Shown: positions 1-8,976, counted from the stretch's first letter. The stretch: 29,994 bases of DNA from Clostridia bacterium (GCA_017509065.1 JAFWQM010000113.1:1-29994); one strand, 5' to 3'. A program made the numbers and translations. Notes: generated by a model from the letters alone, not told the origin.

Positions 1-25
1 ATCTCCTTTCTTCCGTCCCTCCTTT

Positions 26-54
26 ATTATATCATATTACGCTATATTATGCAA
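26..54 (-). promoter_or_regulatory. Sigma-A-type promoter for a leftward gene beyond the window
   Basis: Read on the minus strand there is TTGCAT, a 17-bp spacer and a perfect TATAAT (26-31). A GAAAGGAGAT ribosome binding site follows at 1-10, so a minus-strand gene should start just outside the left edge. The gene itself is not visible. Confidence 0.6.
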
Positions 55-76
55 TAGTAAAATTATCGTAATTGAC

Positions 77-103
77 AAAAAAATAAAGGCCCCGTAAGCC
101 TTT
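77..103 (-). terminator. Minus-strand terminator-like hairpin
   Basis: AAAGGC (85-90) pairs with GCCTTT (98-103) around a 7-nt loop. On the minus strand the stem is followed by a run of seven T (complement of 77-83). It would stop leftward transcription entering from the AraC-gene side before it reaches the promoter of the leftward gene. Confidence 0.4.
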
Positions 104-234
104 GCTCTCTCCTGTCTGCAGTTTCGCTGTCAAATTCCCGGAATGATCCGGACTATTCATTTCAATTATAACATTTGCGCGGATGAAAAGCAACGTAAAA
201 ACAAAATTTCGGCAAGAAACATGGAAAGAGGGGG

Positions 235-263
235 TTGATTATTTCCGAAGGATGCATTATAAT
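235..263 (+). promoter_or_regulatory. Promoter of the AraC/sugar-transport operon
   Basis: TTGATT (235-240), 17-bp spacer, perfect TATAAT (258-263). The predicted transcript has a leader of about 180 nt before the regulator start. Inside the leader TGCATG/CATGCA (304-319, AAAA loop) is followed by T-rich sequence (321-336), which might act as a weak attenuator. The remaining sequence of 1-449 shows no gene I can support. Confidence 0.6.
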
Positions 264-449
264 ATGCCTGAAAAATAAAAAAGGTCAAATTCTGCTTGAC
301 AGCTGCATGAAAACATGCACTTTTTCCTGCTTTTTTGTATGAAAACGGGAATGTACTTGCAGAAAGTGACATGATGATTTCATTATTATTCATTGGAGGC
401 TTTTCCAAATAGGGACAGAAACTGCTGTTTCGGAAAGGAGGGTGTTCCG

Positions 450-1283
450 TTGAAAGCCTTTTATGAGCTCCGGAAAGAGGAATTCTATGTAGGCAGCATG
501 ACGGAATATCCTTTCCCCCTGCACGTGCACGAGACAGTAGAAATGGCCATCGTGCTCAGCGGGGAATGCTCTGTGCAGATCGACGGCAGGGAATACACGC
601 TGCGCCCCGGCGACGCGGCGCTCGCTTTCCCTCTTACTCCGCACAGCTATAACACCCTTGCCGAGGGCACTTCGGGCTTTGCCGCCATCTTCCCAGCGGA
701 TACAGTCACAGAGTTTTCCAGCCTGTTCCATACCATGCTGCCGGATGATCCTGTGGTGCGCAGGGAGCGGATGAGCGACGAAGCGCTGGACATTGCGCAC
801 CGGCTGACGAATGAACAGGATGAGAAGGTCAAGTATCTGCGTCAGGCCTATCTTCACGTGATCCTTGCCCACGTGCTCCACAGCCTCAGCTTCCACTCCG
901 CCGCCGCCTATAACGAGCGCGGCCTTGGCGCGCGCGTGGTGCGCTATATCTACGATCATGCCTGCGAAAACATCACCATCAGCAGCGCAGCACACGACCT
1001 TGGCATCAGCGAAAGCCACCTGTCCCATCTCTTCGCCCAGCAGTTCCGCGTGAACTTCCGCGCGTTCATCAACGCCATCCGCATCGACAAGGCGACCATG
1101 CTCATGCGCGATCCGTTCATGACGCTCACCCAGATCTACTACCAGTGCGGCTATGACAACATGCGCACGTTCCGCCGCGCGTTCGTGCAGGAAACCGGTA
1201 TGCTGCCCGCCGCCTACATGCGCGCCGCCCGCCGTGCGGGCGCTGAAACCGTTCCCAAGGCTCCGGTTGAGCCAAAAAAATAA
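450..1283 (+). CDS. AraC-family transcriptional regulator with N-terminal cupin
   Basis: A 277-residue regulator. The N-terminal part (about 1-110) has the AraC sugar-binding cupin look (HVHETVEMAIVLSGE, then a PGDAALAFP turn). The C-terminal 100 residues hold two helix-turn-helix units (ITISSAAHDLGISESHLSHL and the YDNMRTFRRAFVQETGMLPAAY block typical of AraC proteins). I chose the TTG at 450 because AAAGGAGGG lies 7 nt upstream; an in-frame TTG at 393 has no such site. The sugar-binding protein gene follows after 19 bp with no promoter of its own visible, so regulator and transporter are probably co-transcribed. Inference: it senses the transported sugar or a derivative and controls this operon. 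The effector cannot be deduced from sequence. Confidence 0.88.
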   Translation: MKAFYELRKEEFYVGSMTEYPFPLHVHETVEMAIVLSGECSVQIDGREYTLRPGDAALAFPLTPHSYNTLAEGTSGFAAIFPADTVTEFSSLFHTMLPDDPVVRRERMSDEALDIAHRLTNEQDEKVKYLRQAYLHVILAHVLHSLSFHSAAAYNERGLGARVVRYIYDHACENITISSAAHDLGISESHLSHLFAQQFRVNFRAFINAIRIDKATMLMRDPFMTLTQIYYQCGYDNMRTFRRAFVQETGMLPAAYMRAARRAGAETVPKAPVEPKK

Positions 1284-1302
1284 AAAAGGAGTGTACCCAA
1301 CC

Positions 1303-2349
1303 ATGAAGAAACTCTTGTGCCTCGTTCTCGCTCTGATGATGAGCCTGATGTGCGTCTCCGTGATGGCTGAAGGCCAGAAGGTCGGCGTGTCCATGCCCAC
1401 CAAGGACCTGCAGCGCTGGAATCAGGACGGCGATTACCTGTTCCAGAAGCTGACCGAAGCCGGCTACGAAGTGGACCTGCAGTTCGCTTCCAACGACGTG
1501 CAGCAGCAGCTGAACCAGGTGACCAACATGATCAACAGCGGCTGCGAAGTCGTTGTTATCGCCGCCATCGAAGGCTCCTCCCTGGGCTCCGCCCTGGATC
1601 TGGCCAAGGAAAAGGGCGTCACGGTCATCGCTTATGACCGCCTGCTGATGGACTCTGAAGCCGTTTCCTACTATGCCACCTTCGACAACTACATGGTCGG
1701 CACCAAGCAGGGCACCTACATCAAGGAAGCCCTGGATCTGGACAATGCTGAAGGCCCCTTCGCCCTGGAAATCACCGCTGGCGACCCCGGCGACAACAAC
1801 GCCCGTTATTTCTATCAGGGCGCCATTGACGTGCTGGCTCCCTACATCGAAGCTGGCAAGCTGACCGTCAAGTCCGGCCAGATCGAATTCACCGACGTTG
1901 CCACCCCCACCTGGAAGACCGAAGTTGCCCAGACCCGCGCTGACTCCATCCTGGCTTCCTTCTATGCCGATGGCTCCAGCATTGATGCCTGGCTGTGCTC
2001 CAACGACTCCACCGCTCTGGGCGTGACCAACGCTCTGGAAGCCAACTATGACGGCGAATGGCCCATCATCACCGGTCAGGACTGCGACATCTCCAACGTC
2101 AAGAACATGATCGCCGGCAAGCAGGCCATGTCCGTGTTCAAGGACACCCGTACCCTGGCTGCCCAGGTCGTGAAGATGGTTGGCCAGATCCTCGCTGGCG
2201 AGACTGTCGACGTGAACGACACCGAAACCTATGATAACAACAAGATCGTTGTTCCTTCCTTCCTGTGCGAGCCCGTGTTCGCGGATGTGAACAACTACGC
2301 TGAACTGCTGCTCGACTCCGGCTACTACACCGCCGATCAGCTGCAGTAA
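1303..2349 (+). CDS. chvE: ChvE-like sugar ABC transporter substrate-binding protein
   Basis: A 348-residue periplasmic-binding-protein fold of the ChvE/xylose-binding type: VGVSMPTKDLQRWNQDGDYL at the start of the mature protein, ASNDVQQQLNQVTNMI, IAYDRL and GQDCD are family hallmarks. It captures a monosaccharide outside the membrane and delivers it to the downstream permeases. The N-terminus (MKKLLCLVLALMMSLMCVSV) is a signal peptide that fits cleavage after VMA; no good lipobox is present because the only cysteine nearby is preceded by SLM. Codon use is strongly biased to a few codons, suggesting high expression. An RBS AAAGGAG lies 11 nt before the ATG. Substrate (glucose, xylose, arabinose or galactose) is not determinable here. 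Confidence 0.93.
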   Translation: MKKLLCLVLALMMSLMCVSVMAEGQKVGVSMPTKDLQRWNQDGDYLFQKLTEAGYEVDLQFASNDVQQQLNQVTNMINSGCEVVVIAAIEGSSLGSALDLAKEKGVTVIAYDRLLMDSEAVSYYATFDNYMVGTKQGTYIKEALDLDNAEGPFALEITAGDPGDNNARYFYQGAIDVLAPYIEAGKLTVKSGQIEFTDVATPTWKTEVAQTRADSILASFYADGSSIDAWLCSNDSTALGVTNALEANYDGEWPIITGQDCDISNVKNMIAGKQAMSVFKDTRTLAAQVVKMVGQILAGETVDVNDTETYDNNKIVVPSFLCEPVFADVNNYAELLLDSGYYTADQLQ

Positions 2350-2370
2350 TATCGGTCAAACCTAAAATAG

Positions 2371-2397
2371 ATGCAGGCGGGCATTGCCCGCCTGCAT
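2371..2397 (+). terminator. Intercistronic hairpin between binding protein and ATPase genes
   Basis: A perfect 12-bp stem (2371-2382 with 2386-2397, ATT loop) directly follows the binding-protein gene. Only a short T stretch follows, so it is more likely a partial terminator or 3' mRNA stabiliser. Such hairpins give higher binding-protein than membrane-subunit expression in many ABC operons. Confidence 0.7.
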
Positions 2398-2455
2398 CAT
2401 TTCAAAAAGTGGGAAGTCATATATTTCCATCTGATAGAGGAGCTGGAGGAGAGCC

Positions 2456-4000
2456 ATGGCCAAGATTCTGCTGGAAATGAAAAATATCACAAAGACTTTC
2501 CCGGGTGTAAAGGCGCTCGATAACGTGAATCTTCAGGTGGAAGAAGGCGAGATCCACGCGCTGGTGGGCGAAAACGGCGCGGGGAAATCCACGCTGATGA
2601 ACGTCCTGAGCGGTATCTATCCTCATGGTACCTATGAGGGAGATATTATCTACAACGGCCAAGTCTGCAAGTTTTCCAATATCAAGGATTCGGAAAAGCT
2701 GGGCATCGTCATCATTCACCAGGAGCTGGCCTTGGTGCCTGAAATGACGATCGGCGAAAACATGTACCTGGGTAATGAACAGGGCCATAAATTTGCCATC
2801 AACTGGAACAAAACCTATTCGGAAGCCGATAAATACCTGAAGATGGTGGGCCTGGAGGAAAGCTCCAAAATCCAGGTAAAGACCATCGGTACCGGCAAGC
2901 AGCAGTTGGTTGAAATTGCCAAGGCGCTGGCCAAGCAGGCGAAGCTGCTGATCCTGGACGAGCCGACGTCCTCACTGAACGAAGAAGATTCCCGCGCACT
3001 GCTGGATCTGATGCTCAGCTTCAAAAAGCAGGGAATGACGATGATCATCATTTCCCACAAGCTGAACGAAGTATCCTATGTGGCGGACAAAATAACGGTG
3101 GTGCGCGACGGCGCGACCATCGAGACCATCGACAATCACGGCAAGGAACCCGTCAGCGAAGAGCGCATCATCAAGGGCATGGTGGGCCGCGAGATCACCA
3201 ACCGCTTCCCCAAGCGTGAAAAGGTCAAGGTCGGCGACGTGCGGATGGAAGTGAGCCACTGGACGGTGCATCATCCGCTGTACCCGGAGCGCAAGGTGGT
3301 GGACGACGTGTCCATGTACGTGCGCCAGGGCGAAGTGGTGGGCATTTACGGCCTGATGGGCGCCGGGCGCACCGAGCTGGCCATGAGCATTTTCGGCCAG
3401 AGCTACGGCGTCAATATAACCGGCGAGCTGAAGCTGGACGGCAAGCATGTCAAACTGCGCAAGAGCGAGGCTGACGCTATCAAGCACGGCATCGCCTACG
3501 TGACGGAGGACCGCAAGGGCAACGGCCTGGTACTGTCCCAGTCCATTAAAGTGAATACGTCCCTGGCCAACCTGAAGGCGATTTCCAAAAACACCGTGAT
3601 CGACGCGGATAAGGAATACGCCGTGGCCGAAGAATACAAGAATAAACTGAAAACCAAAACGCCGTCCGTTGAGCAGCTGGTGGGCAATCTGTCGGGCGGC
3701 AACCAGCAGAAGGTGCTGCTGGCCAAGTGGATGTTCGCGGAGCCCGATATCCTGCTGCTGGACGAGCCGACCCGCGGCATCGACGTCGGCGCGAAATACG
3801 AAATCTACTGCATTATCAACGATCTGGCCGCGGCGGGCAAATGCGTGGTGCTGATTTCCTCCGAACTGCCGGAGGTGCTGGGCATGAGCGACCGCATCTA
3901 TATCATGAACGAAGCGAAGATCGTGGGCGAAATGAAGGCGGAGGAGGCCACCCAGGAGAACATTATGGCAGCCATCCTCCGTTCGGGAAGGGGTGCTTGA
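2456..4000 (+). CDS. gguA: GguA/MmsA-type sugar ABC transporter ATPase (two ABC domains)
   Basis: A 514-residue tandem ATPase that powers monosaccharide import from the cytoplasmic face. Domain 1 has Walker [10 protein letters not shown] (about 38-46), the variant signature TIGTGKQQ (143-150) typical of the GguA/XylG branch, and Walker B LLILDEP (164-170). Domain 2 has the usual degenerate P-loop GLMGAGRTE (299-307), an intact signature LSGGNQQ (412-418) and Walker [13 protein letters not shown] (432-443). Length matches the family. The start has GGAGGA five nucleotides upstream. The first permease begins 2 bp after its stop, indicating translational coupling. Confidence 0.95.
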   Translation: MAKILLEMKNITKTFPGVKALDNVNLQVEEGEIHALVGENGAGKSTLMNVLSGIYPHGTYEGDIIYNGQVCKFSNIKDSEKLGIVIIHQELALVPEMTIGENMYLGNEQGHKFAINWNKTYSEADKYLKMVGLEESSKIQVKTIGTGKQQLVEIAKALAKQAKLLILDEPTSSLNEEDSRALLDLMLSFKKQGMTMIIISHKLNEVSYVADKITVVRDGATIETIDNHGKEPVSEERIIKGMVGREITNRFPKREKVKVGDVRMEVSHWTVHHPLYPERKVVDDVSMYVRQGEVVGIYGLMGAGRTELAMSIFGQSYGVNITGELKLDGKHVKLRKSEADAIKHGIAYVTEDRKGNGLVLSQSIKVNTSLANLKAISKNTVIDADKEYAVAEEYKNKLKTKTPSVEQLVGNLSGGNQQKVLLAKWMFAEPDILLLDEPTRGIDVGAKYEIYCIINDLAAAGKCVVLISSELPEVLGMSDRIYIMNEAKIVGEMKAEEATQENIMAAILRSGRGA

Positions 4001-4002
4001 CG

Positions 4003-5292
4003 ATGAGTGAGATGAAGTCTGTTGCCCCGGGGAAAAAGTCCGTATTCCAGGATTTCAAAGCCGGTGAGTTTTTCCAGAAGTATACCATGACCATCGCCCT
4101 GGTGGTCGTGACCATCGTGTTTGCCATGTGGCCCGGAAAACGGGGCCTGATCCTGCTTCCTTCCAACCTGACAGGCCTGATTGCCGAAAACGCTTACGTG
4201 TTCGTGCTGGCTACCGGTATGCTGCTGTGTATCCTGACCGGCGGCAACATCGACCTGTCCGTCGGTTCCGTGGTGTGCTTCACCGCGGCCATCGGCTGCG
4301 TGATGATGGCGGCCGGCGTGAATATGTGGCTTACCGTGCTGGTCATGCTGCTCATCGGCCTGATCATCGGCGTGTTCCAGGGCTTCTGGATCGCCAAGAT
4401 CCGTGTGCCCGCGTTCATCGCCACGCTGGCCGGCATGTATGCCTTCCGCGGCTTCTCCAACGTGGTGCTTAACGGTTATCGCGTGGACATCTCCAACGAA
4501 ACCTTCCTGATGCTGTTCGGCAACGGCAAAACCAGCTACATCCCCGATGTGATCCGGCAGAACGCGCCGGGGCTGGACAGCGTGTTCACCAAGGACAACG
4601 CTTTCCTGGCAGGGCTGATCGGCGAAAACTTCATCACCAAGTTCAATGTGACCTGCATGTGCATCGGCATTGTGGCCGCCATTGTCTTTATCCTCATCAA
4701 AGTGCGCCACATTCTGGTGCAAAAGAAGCTGGGCATCAGCCAGTCCATTCCCGGCCAGATCATTTCCACGGTGCTCATTTCCGCGCTGGCGCTGTGGATC
4801 AGCTTTAAGCTCAGCTGCTACCGCGGCTTCCCCATGGTGCTGATCTGGATCGCGCTGGTGCTGGGCATCTACGCTTACATCACCACCAAAACCGCCATCG
4901 GCCGTCACCTGTACGCCGTGGGCGGCAACGAGAAGGCAACCGCGCTTTCCGGCGTCAAGACCCGCAATGTTTACTGGTTCGCCTATGCCAACATCGGCCT
5001 GCTGGCCGGTCTTGCCGGCATCCTGACCGCGGGCCGCGCCAAGGGCATCGACCCGGTGTACGGCGAAGGCTATGAAATGGACGCCATCGCTTCCTGCTTT
5101 ATCGGCGGCGCTTCCGCTTATGGCGGCACAGGCAAGGTATCCGGCATGATCATCGGCGCGCTGCTGATGGGCGTCATCAACAAGGGCATGATCATCGTGG
5201 GCGTGGACGCGAACTATCAGAAGGTGGTCAAGGGCATCGTGCTGCTGATCGCCGTGATGTTCGACGTGCTGTCCAAACGGCAGAAGCGGTAA
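4003..5292 (+). CDS. gguB: Sugar ABC transporter permease, GguB type (first copy)
   Basis: A 429-residue polytopic membrane protein of the ribose/xylose permease family. It contains LTGGNIDLSVGS, the IPAF-like turn RVPAFIATLAGMYAFRG, the cytoplasmic coupling segment YAVGGNEKATALSGVKTRN and the C-terminal GGASAYGGTGKVSGMIIGAL block. About ten hydrophobic segments are visible. An extra loop around residues 160-260 makes it longer than the second permease. The ATG at 4003 lies 2 bp after the ATPase stop; earlier in-frame starts would overlap the ATPase and are unlikely. It is paralogous to the next gene, and the two may form a heterodimeric channel. Confidence 0.93.
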   Translation: MSEMKSVAPGKKSVFQDFKAGEFFQKYTMTIALVVVTIVFAMWPGKRGLILLPSNLTGLIAENAYVFVLATGMLLCILTGGNIDLSVGSVVCFTAAIGCVMMAAGVNMWLTVLVMLLIGLIIGVFQGFWIAKIRVPAFIATLAGMYAFRGFSNVVLNGYRVDISNETFLMLFGNGKTSYIPDVIRQNAPGLDSVFTKDNAFLAGLIGENFITKFNVTCMCIGIVAAIVFILIKVRHILVQKKLGISQSIPGQIISTVLISALALWISFKLSCYRGFPMVLIWIALVLGIYAYITTKTAIGRHLYAVGGNEKATALSGVKTRNVYWFAYANIGLLAGLAGILTAGRAKGIDPVYGEGYEMDAIASCFIGGASAYGGTGKVSGMIIGALLMGVINKGMIIVGVDANYQKVVKGIVLLIAVMFDVLSKRQKR

Positions 5293-5313
5293 CGCGGGGA
5301 GGAGGGCAAAACA

Positions 5314-6486
5314 ATGGAAAACAAGACGATTCTTGCCACACTCAAAAAGAACGCGATGCTCATTGTCCTGGTGCTTGTGTATCTGTTCTTCCTGATTCTG
5401 ACGAAGGGTGGCATTTTCAAGCCTTCCAGCTTTACCGAGCTGATCAATCAGAACGCGTACGTTTACATCCTCGGCGCAGGTATGCTGATGTGCATGCTCA
5501 CCGGCGGCAACATCGACCTGAGCTGCGGCGCGTTCGTGTGCCTGCTGGGCGCGATCGGCGGTGTGTTCATGATCGTGCAGGGCATCGGAACCGGCGCTTC
5601 CATTGCGCTGATGCTGCTCATCGGCGTGGTATACGGCTGTGTGCTGGGCTATCTGATCGCCTATGTGCATATCCCGCCGTGGATCGCCACGCTGGCCGGC
5701 TATCTGGCTTTCCGCGGTCTGGGCACCGCCATTCTGTCCGCCAACTCCAGCACAGGTTCGCTTTCACTGTCTACCAAGCCCGATTTTCTGAGCATTTTCT
5801 TTGGCCGCATTTTCCCGACGGATAAGGGCGTGTTTAACTGGCCGTGCTTCCTGTTTGGTCTGGGTGCCGCCGCGCTGGTGGTACTGGTGGTGTTCATGAC
5901 CCGCAGGAGCAGGCTGTCCAAGGGCTATGAAGCGGACACTCTGAAAACCGCCGCCATCAAGAGTGGCCTGGGCGCCGCGGCCATCATCCTGGTCATGTCC
6001 CGCCTGGCGCTGGACGGCGGCATCCCCACCACGCTGCTGTGGGTGGCGGGCATTATCCTCATTTACTCCTTCATCACTGGCAAAACCACCGTGGGCCGCC
6101 ATTTCTACGTGGTGGGTGGCAACATGGAGGCGGCGCGCCTGTCCGGCGTCAATACCCGCCGCGTGATGTTCCTGGCCTATCTGAACATGGCCGTGCTGAC
6201 CAGCATCGCCACCTTCACCGTCATCGCCCGTTCCCAGTCGGCCTACGCTGACGTGGGCAAGAACTTTGAGATGGACGCCATTTCCGCCTGCGTCGTGGGC
6301 GGCGTGTCCGCCAGCGGCGGCGCAGGTACCGTGCTGGGCATGGTCATCGGCGCGACCCTGATCGGCGTCATCAACCTGGGCATGAGCCTCATCAGCCTCG
6401 ACGCCAACTATCAGCGCGTCGTCAAGGGCTTCGTGCTGCTTGCCGCCGTGGTGTTCGATATCCTGTCGAAGAAGAAGCAGAAGTGA
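5314..6486 (+). CDS. gguB: Sugar ABC transporter permease, GguB type (second copy)
   Basis: A 390-residue permease clearly paralogous to its upstream neighbour: LTGGNIDLSCGAFVCLLGAI, HIPPWIATLAGYLAFRGLG, YVVGGNMEAARLSGVNTRR and GGVSASGGAGTVLGMVIGA match position by position. It starts 21 bp after the first permease behind a strong GGGGAGGAGG site. The family usually has a single permease gene acting as a homodimer; here the tandem pair suggests either a heterodimer or two alternative channels served by one ATPase and one binding protein. It ends the transport operon. Confidence 0.93.
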   Translation: MENKTILATLKKNAMLIVLVLVYLFFLILTKGGIFKPSSFTELINQNAYVYILGAGMLMCMLTGGNIDLSCGAFVCLLGAIGGVFMIVQGIGTGASIALMLLIGVVYGCVLGYLIAYVHIPPWIATLAGYLAFRGLGTAILSANSSTGSLSLSTKPDFLSIFFGRIFPTDKGVFNWPCFLFGLGAAALVVLVVFMTRRSRLSKGYEADTLKTAAIKSGLGAAAIILVMSRLALDGGIPTTLLWVAGIILIYSFITGKTTVGRHFYVVGGNMEAARLSGVNTRRVMFLAYLNMAVLTSIATFTVIARSQSAYADVGKNFEMDAISACVVGGVSASGGAGTVLGMVIGATLIGVINLGMSLISLDANYQRVVKGFVLLAAVVFDILSKKKQK

Positions 6487-6493
6487 TGAAGTA

Positions 6494-6615
6494 AGGGATT
6501 AGGGAATAGGGATTAGTAATCAGGTAAAGAGTGCGGAGTACAGATTTGAATACTTGTTAAAAACAGTCAGTATTTGATGATACTATTTATCTCTAATCCC
6601 TATTCCCTTATCCCT
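6494..6615. repeat. Inverted repeat with G-triplet arms
   Basis: The arm at 6494-6516 consists of GGGATTA/GGGAATA/GGGATTAG-like units, and 6593-6615 is its reverse complement with one mismatch. About 76 bp of A+T-rich sequence lie between. It fills the 147-bp gap between the transport operon and the next gene and may be a small palindromic mobile unit; no transposase is present. Confidence 0.65.
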
Positions 6616-6633
6616 AAATGAGAAGGTGTTTTC

Positions 6634-6885
6634 TTGAACAGCGGCAAGACCCGTTCCACCCTGCTGGGCGTCGTGGGAGCGTATCTGGTTTATCTGGCTT
6701 ACCAGCTCTTTGAAGGGCGGGCGGAGACAGACACGGCCATGACCCCGGCGGCGCGCATTGTGTTTATCGTGTTTTTCGCGCTCGCAGGCGCGGCGGTGAT
6801 GGTATACGCCGTGATCGTGTGGAGGAAAAGCATGAAAGAGGAAGAACAGGAAAAGCCGAAGGAAGATGAAAACACCCTGAAATAA
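6634..6885 (+). CDS. Small two-helix membrane protein, function unknown
   Basis: An 83-residue protein I do not recognise. Two hydrophobic segments are visible (about 10-27, LLGVVGAYLVYLAYQLF, and 42-64, ARIVFIVFFALAGAAVMVYAVIVW), followed by a highly charged C-terminal tail (KSMKEEEQEKPKEDE). The start is a TTG with AGAAGG seven nucleotides upstream. It lies 18 bp upstream of the next gene and is probably co-transcribed with it. Codon use is in keeping with the surrounding genes. Confidence 0.65.
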   Translation: MNSGKTRSTLLGVVGAYLVYLAYQLFEGRAETDTAMTPAARIVFIVFFALAGAAVMVYAVIVWRKSMKEEEQEKPKEDENTLK

Positions 6886-6903
6886 CGGGACGGAGGCGCT
6901 CGG

Positions 6904-7338
6904 ATGGAAGATCTCTTGATCGAATTGGAGCAGGCGTTCCTGGATTACCGGAAGGTCCTGGAGGAATGCGAGAAAAAGTACAGGCCGACGGACGGCCTCC
7001 TCGGTTTCGGGCGTTCGATCAAGGACGACCCCTGTCACGGGCAGATGGACGAGAGAGTGCAGAAAACGGTCGCTGAAATTTGCAGCGCGACTCCCTCGTC
7101 CCAGGATGCGGAGCGGGCGGTCCGGATGCTTCTTGCGCGGGACGATATGTCCTCCTGGCCGCCGTCAGCGCAGCTGATGCTTCGCGCGCTCGAGCGCCAC
7201 ACCATCCCCCTGATCCCCTTCCTTTCCCCGGGAACCGCCGCAGCGCTGCTGAAAAAATGCGACGCCCGCTATAAGCGCTGGGATCGCTTCCCCGCCCAGA
7301 AGGAAGTGTTCAAAGCGCTGAAAGATCAGATGAAGTAA
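6904..7338 (+). CDS. Hypothetical soluble protein
   Basis: A 144-residue, largely helical, charged protein with no signal peptide, membrane segment or catalytic motif I can name. The N-terminus (LIELEQAFLDYRKVLEECEKKY) could form an amphipathic helix; two cysteines (about 44 and 60) are not arranged as a metal site. The ATG follows a GGAGG site. It ends just before a strong terminator, so 6634-7338 forms a small two-gene unit. Function unknown. Confidence 0.65.
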   Translation: MEDLLIELEQAFLDYRKVLEECEKKYRPTDGLLGFGRSIKDDPCHGQMDERVQKTVAEICSATPSSQDAERAVRMLLARDDMSSWPPSAQLMLRALERHTIPLIPFLSPGTAAALLKKCDARYKRWDRFPAQKEVFKALKDQMK

Positions 7339-7353
7339 TAGTTTTTCCAATCC

Positions 7354-7379
7354 CCGTCCGGTTCGCCGGGCGGTTTTTT
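7354..7379 (+). terminator. Intrinsic terminator
   Basis: Eight-bp G+C-rich stem (7354-7361 with 7366-7373), stable TTCG tetraloop, then six T. It closes the two-gene unit before the SipL-like gene. Confidence 0.9.
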
Positions 7380-7440
7380 CATGTTCTACTTCCGTTTCGA
7401 TACGCATACCCATGATGCAGAAGCGATAGGAGGGACGAAC

Positions 7441-8976
7441 ATGGAATTTGAATGGATTCGTGAAAATATGGAAACCGAGCAGATCATTTCGGCCAAGCCC
7501 ACGCAGGTGTCGGTGGAAACGGAAGTGGCGCTGCCGGGCGGACTGCGGGAGGAATCCCGGATATACTTTGCCGACGCCACGGCGGCGGTGAACGGAGGGG
7601 AACTCACCGGCAGCCGCGCCACTGCGGATGGGCGGGTGACGTTTCACGTGCTTTACGGTCAGGGCGATTTATCCAATGTCCGCGCTCTGGAAGCGACGGC
7701 GGACTTTTCCCAGGCGCTGCCGCTGAAAGAGGATTACGGTCAGCTGGCCGCCGTGCGCCTGACGCCCAAAGCCGACGTGCAGCACGTGTCCGCCAAGGCG
7801 TTCAATGGACGGCTTATCCTGCAGACCATCCTGAACCTGACCGCGGAAGCCAGCCTGCCCCGCACAGTGTCCTTCATACGGGATGCAGCGGAAGCGCCGG
7901 AAATCCAGAAGATCACCCAGGCGGTCGCGATACAGCGCACGGTGGGGGAGGGCGAGGCGCAGACGCTGTTCCGCGAGGAATTTGAGCTGTCAGATGTGCT
8001 GAAAATCACGGACACCCTGTTCGCGTCCGGCGAGGCCCAGGTGGAGGACATCATGGGCGGGGCGGACGGCAAGGCGGTGGTGACCGGCACCGTGACCATC
8101 GATGCTTACCACACGTCCGGCCTGCCGGGCCGTCCGCTGGTGTATACGCGGCACACCATGCCCTATGAGCAGCAGGTGACGATTTCCGGGGCCTTGGGAA
8201 CGGCGCTGGCCGCGCAAACCACAGTCAGGGATGTGGCAGTACTCAGCCAGGAAACGGAGGACGGCGGGCGGCTGATGCGGGCGGAGATCCAGCTTACGAC
8301 CGCCATCCGCGCCGTGGAGGATCAGGAAATGACCGCCCTGCGCGACGCCTTCACCACCGACGGAGACGCGCTGGAACTGCAGACGCGGCAGGTCGTTTTC
8401 CGCAGCAGCACGGTGAACGAGATCGCCGCCGAAAGCGGGCGCACCGTGATGACCCTGCCCGAAGGCTCGCCGCGGGTGAAAACGCCGCTGCTTGCGTTCG
8501 TGCGGCCTTTGCTGGTAAGCGCTGAAAAGCAAAAGGACAAATTGGCCGTGGACGGCGTGCTGGACATGACGCTGATTTATCAGACCGACGACACGGACGT
8601 GCCCGTGTCCGTGCGGCAGGAGGAAATGTTTCACACGGTCTTTGCCACCCAGGCCCAGCCGGACGACGACCTGATCCTCACCGCCGCGCAGGTGGAGCCG
8701 AGCGCGGTCACCGGCGACCGGGTGGAACTGAAATATATCCTCCGCCTCCATGCTGACGGCGTGCGAAAAGGTGAGGCCGCGCTGGTTGTGGATGCCGCCG
8801 CTGTGCCCGCGCCGGAGGTTGGAAAGGGCATCATCCTGTATTACCTGCAGCCCGGTGAAACGGTCTGGGATCTGGCCAAGCGCTTCCGGGTTCCGCTGGA
8901 TGACATCGCCCGGCTAAATCCTTCGCTGCCAGAGAATCCTGCCGCCGGTACACCGGTACTGGCGTATAAGCGATGA
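7441..8976 (+). CDS. SipL-like sporulation protein (SPOCS/DUF3794 domains plus C-terminal LysM)
   Basis: A 511-residue protein built of repeated SPOCS (DUF3794) beta-rich modules over about residues 30-450 and a C-terminal LysM domain (about 465-511: YYLQPGETVWDLAKRFRVPL, then DDIARLNPSL). This is the architecture of clostridial SipL, which binds the morphogenetic ATPase SpoIVA on the forespore surface during coat assembly. The LysM domain in SipL mediates that contact. Start at ATG 7441 behind AGGAGGG; an earlier in-frame ATG at 7381 lies in the preceding terminator. The gene stands alone between terminators. It suggests the organism forms, or descended from, endospore formers. No sporulation-sigma promoter can be assigned with confidence. 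Confidence 0.82.
   Translation: MEFEWIRENMETEQIISAKPTQVSVETEVALPGGLREESRIYFADATAAVNGGELTGSRATADGRVTFHVLYGQGDLSNVRALEATADFSQALPLKEDYGQLAAVRLTPKADVQHVSAKAFNGRLILQTILNLTAEASLPRTVSFIRDAAEAPEIQKITQAVAIQRTVGEGEAQTLFREEFELSDVLKITDTLFASGEAQVEDIMGGADGKAVVTGTVTIDAYHTSGLPGRPLVYTRHTMPYEQQVTISGALGTALAAQTTVRDVAVLSQETEDGGRLMRAEIQLTTAIRAVEDQEMTALRDAFTTDGDALELQTRQVVFRSSTVNEIAAESGRTVMTLPEGSPRVKTPLLAFVRPLLVSAEKQKDKLAVDGVLDMTLIYQTDDTDVPVSVRQEEMFHTVFATQAQPDDDLILTAAQVEPSAVTGDRVELKYILRLHADGVRKGEAALVVDAAAVPAPEVGKGIILYYLQPGETVWDLAKRFRVPLDDIARLNPSLPENPAAGTPVLAYKR

Noticed and set aside
296..324. TTGACA at 296-301 as an alternative AraC promoter
   Set aside because: No acceptable -10 element lies 16-18 bp downstream; the upstream TTGATT-17-TATAAT is far better.
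390..1403. Long minus-strand frame of 337 codons opposite the AraC gene
   Set aside because: Composition (H/A/G/R-rich) is that of an antisense shadow of a G+C-rich gene; the + strand frame has clear AraC motifs and an RBS.
3898..5670. 590-codon minus-strand frame opposite the permease genes
   Set aside because: His/Asp/Gln-rich low-complexity translation typical of the complement of hydrophobic membrane-protein codons; no RBS or motif.
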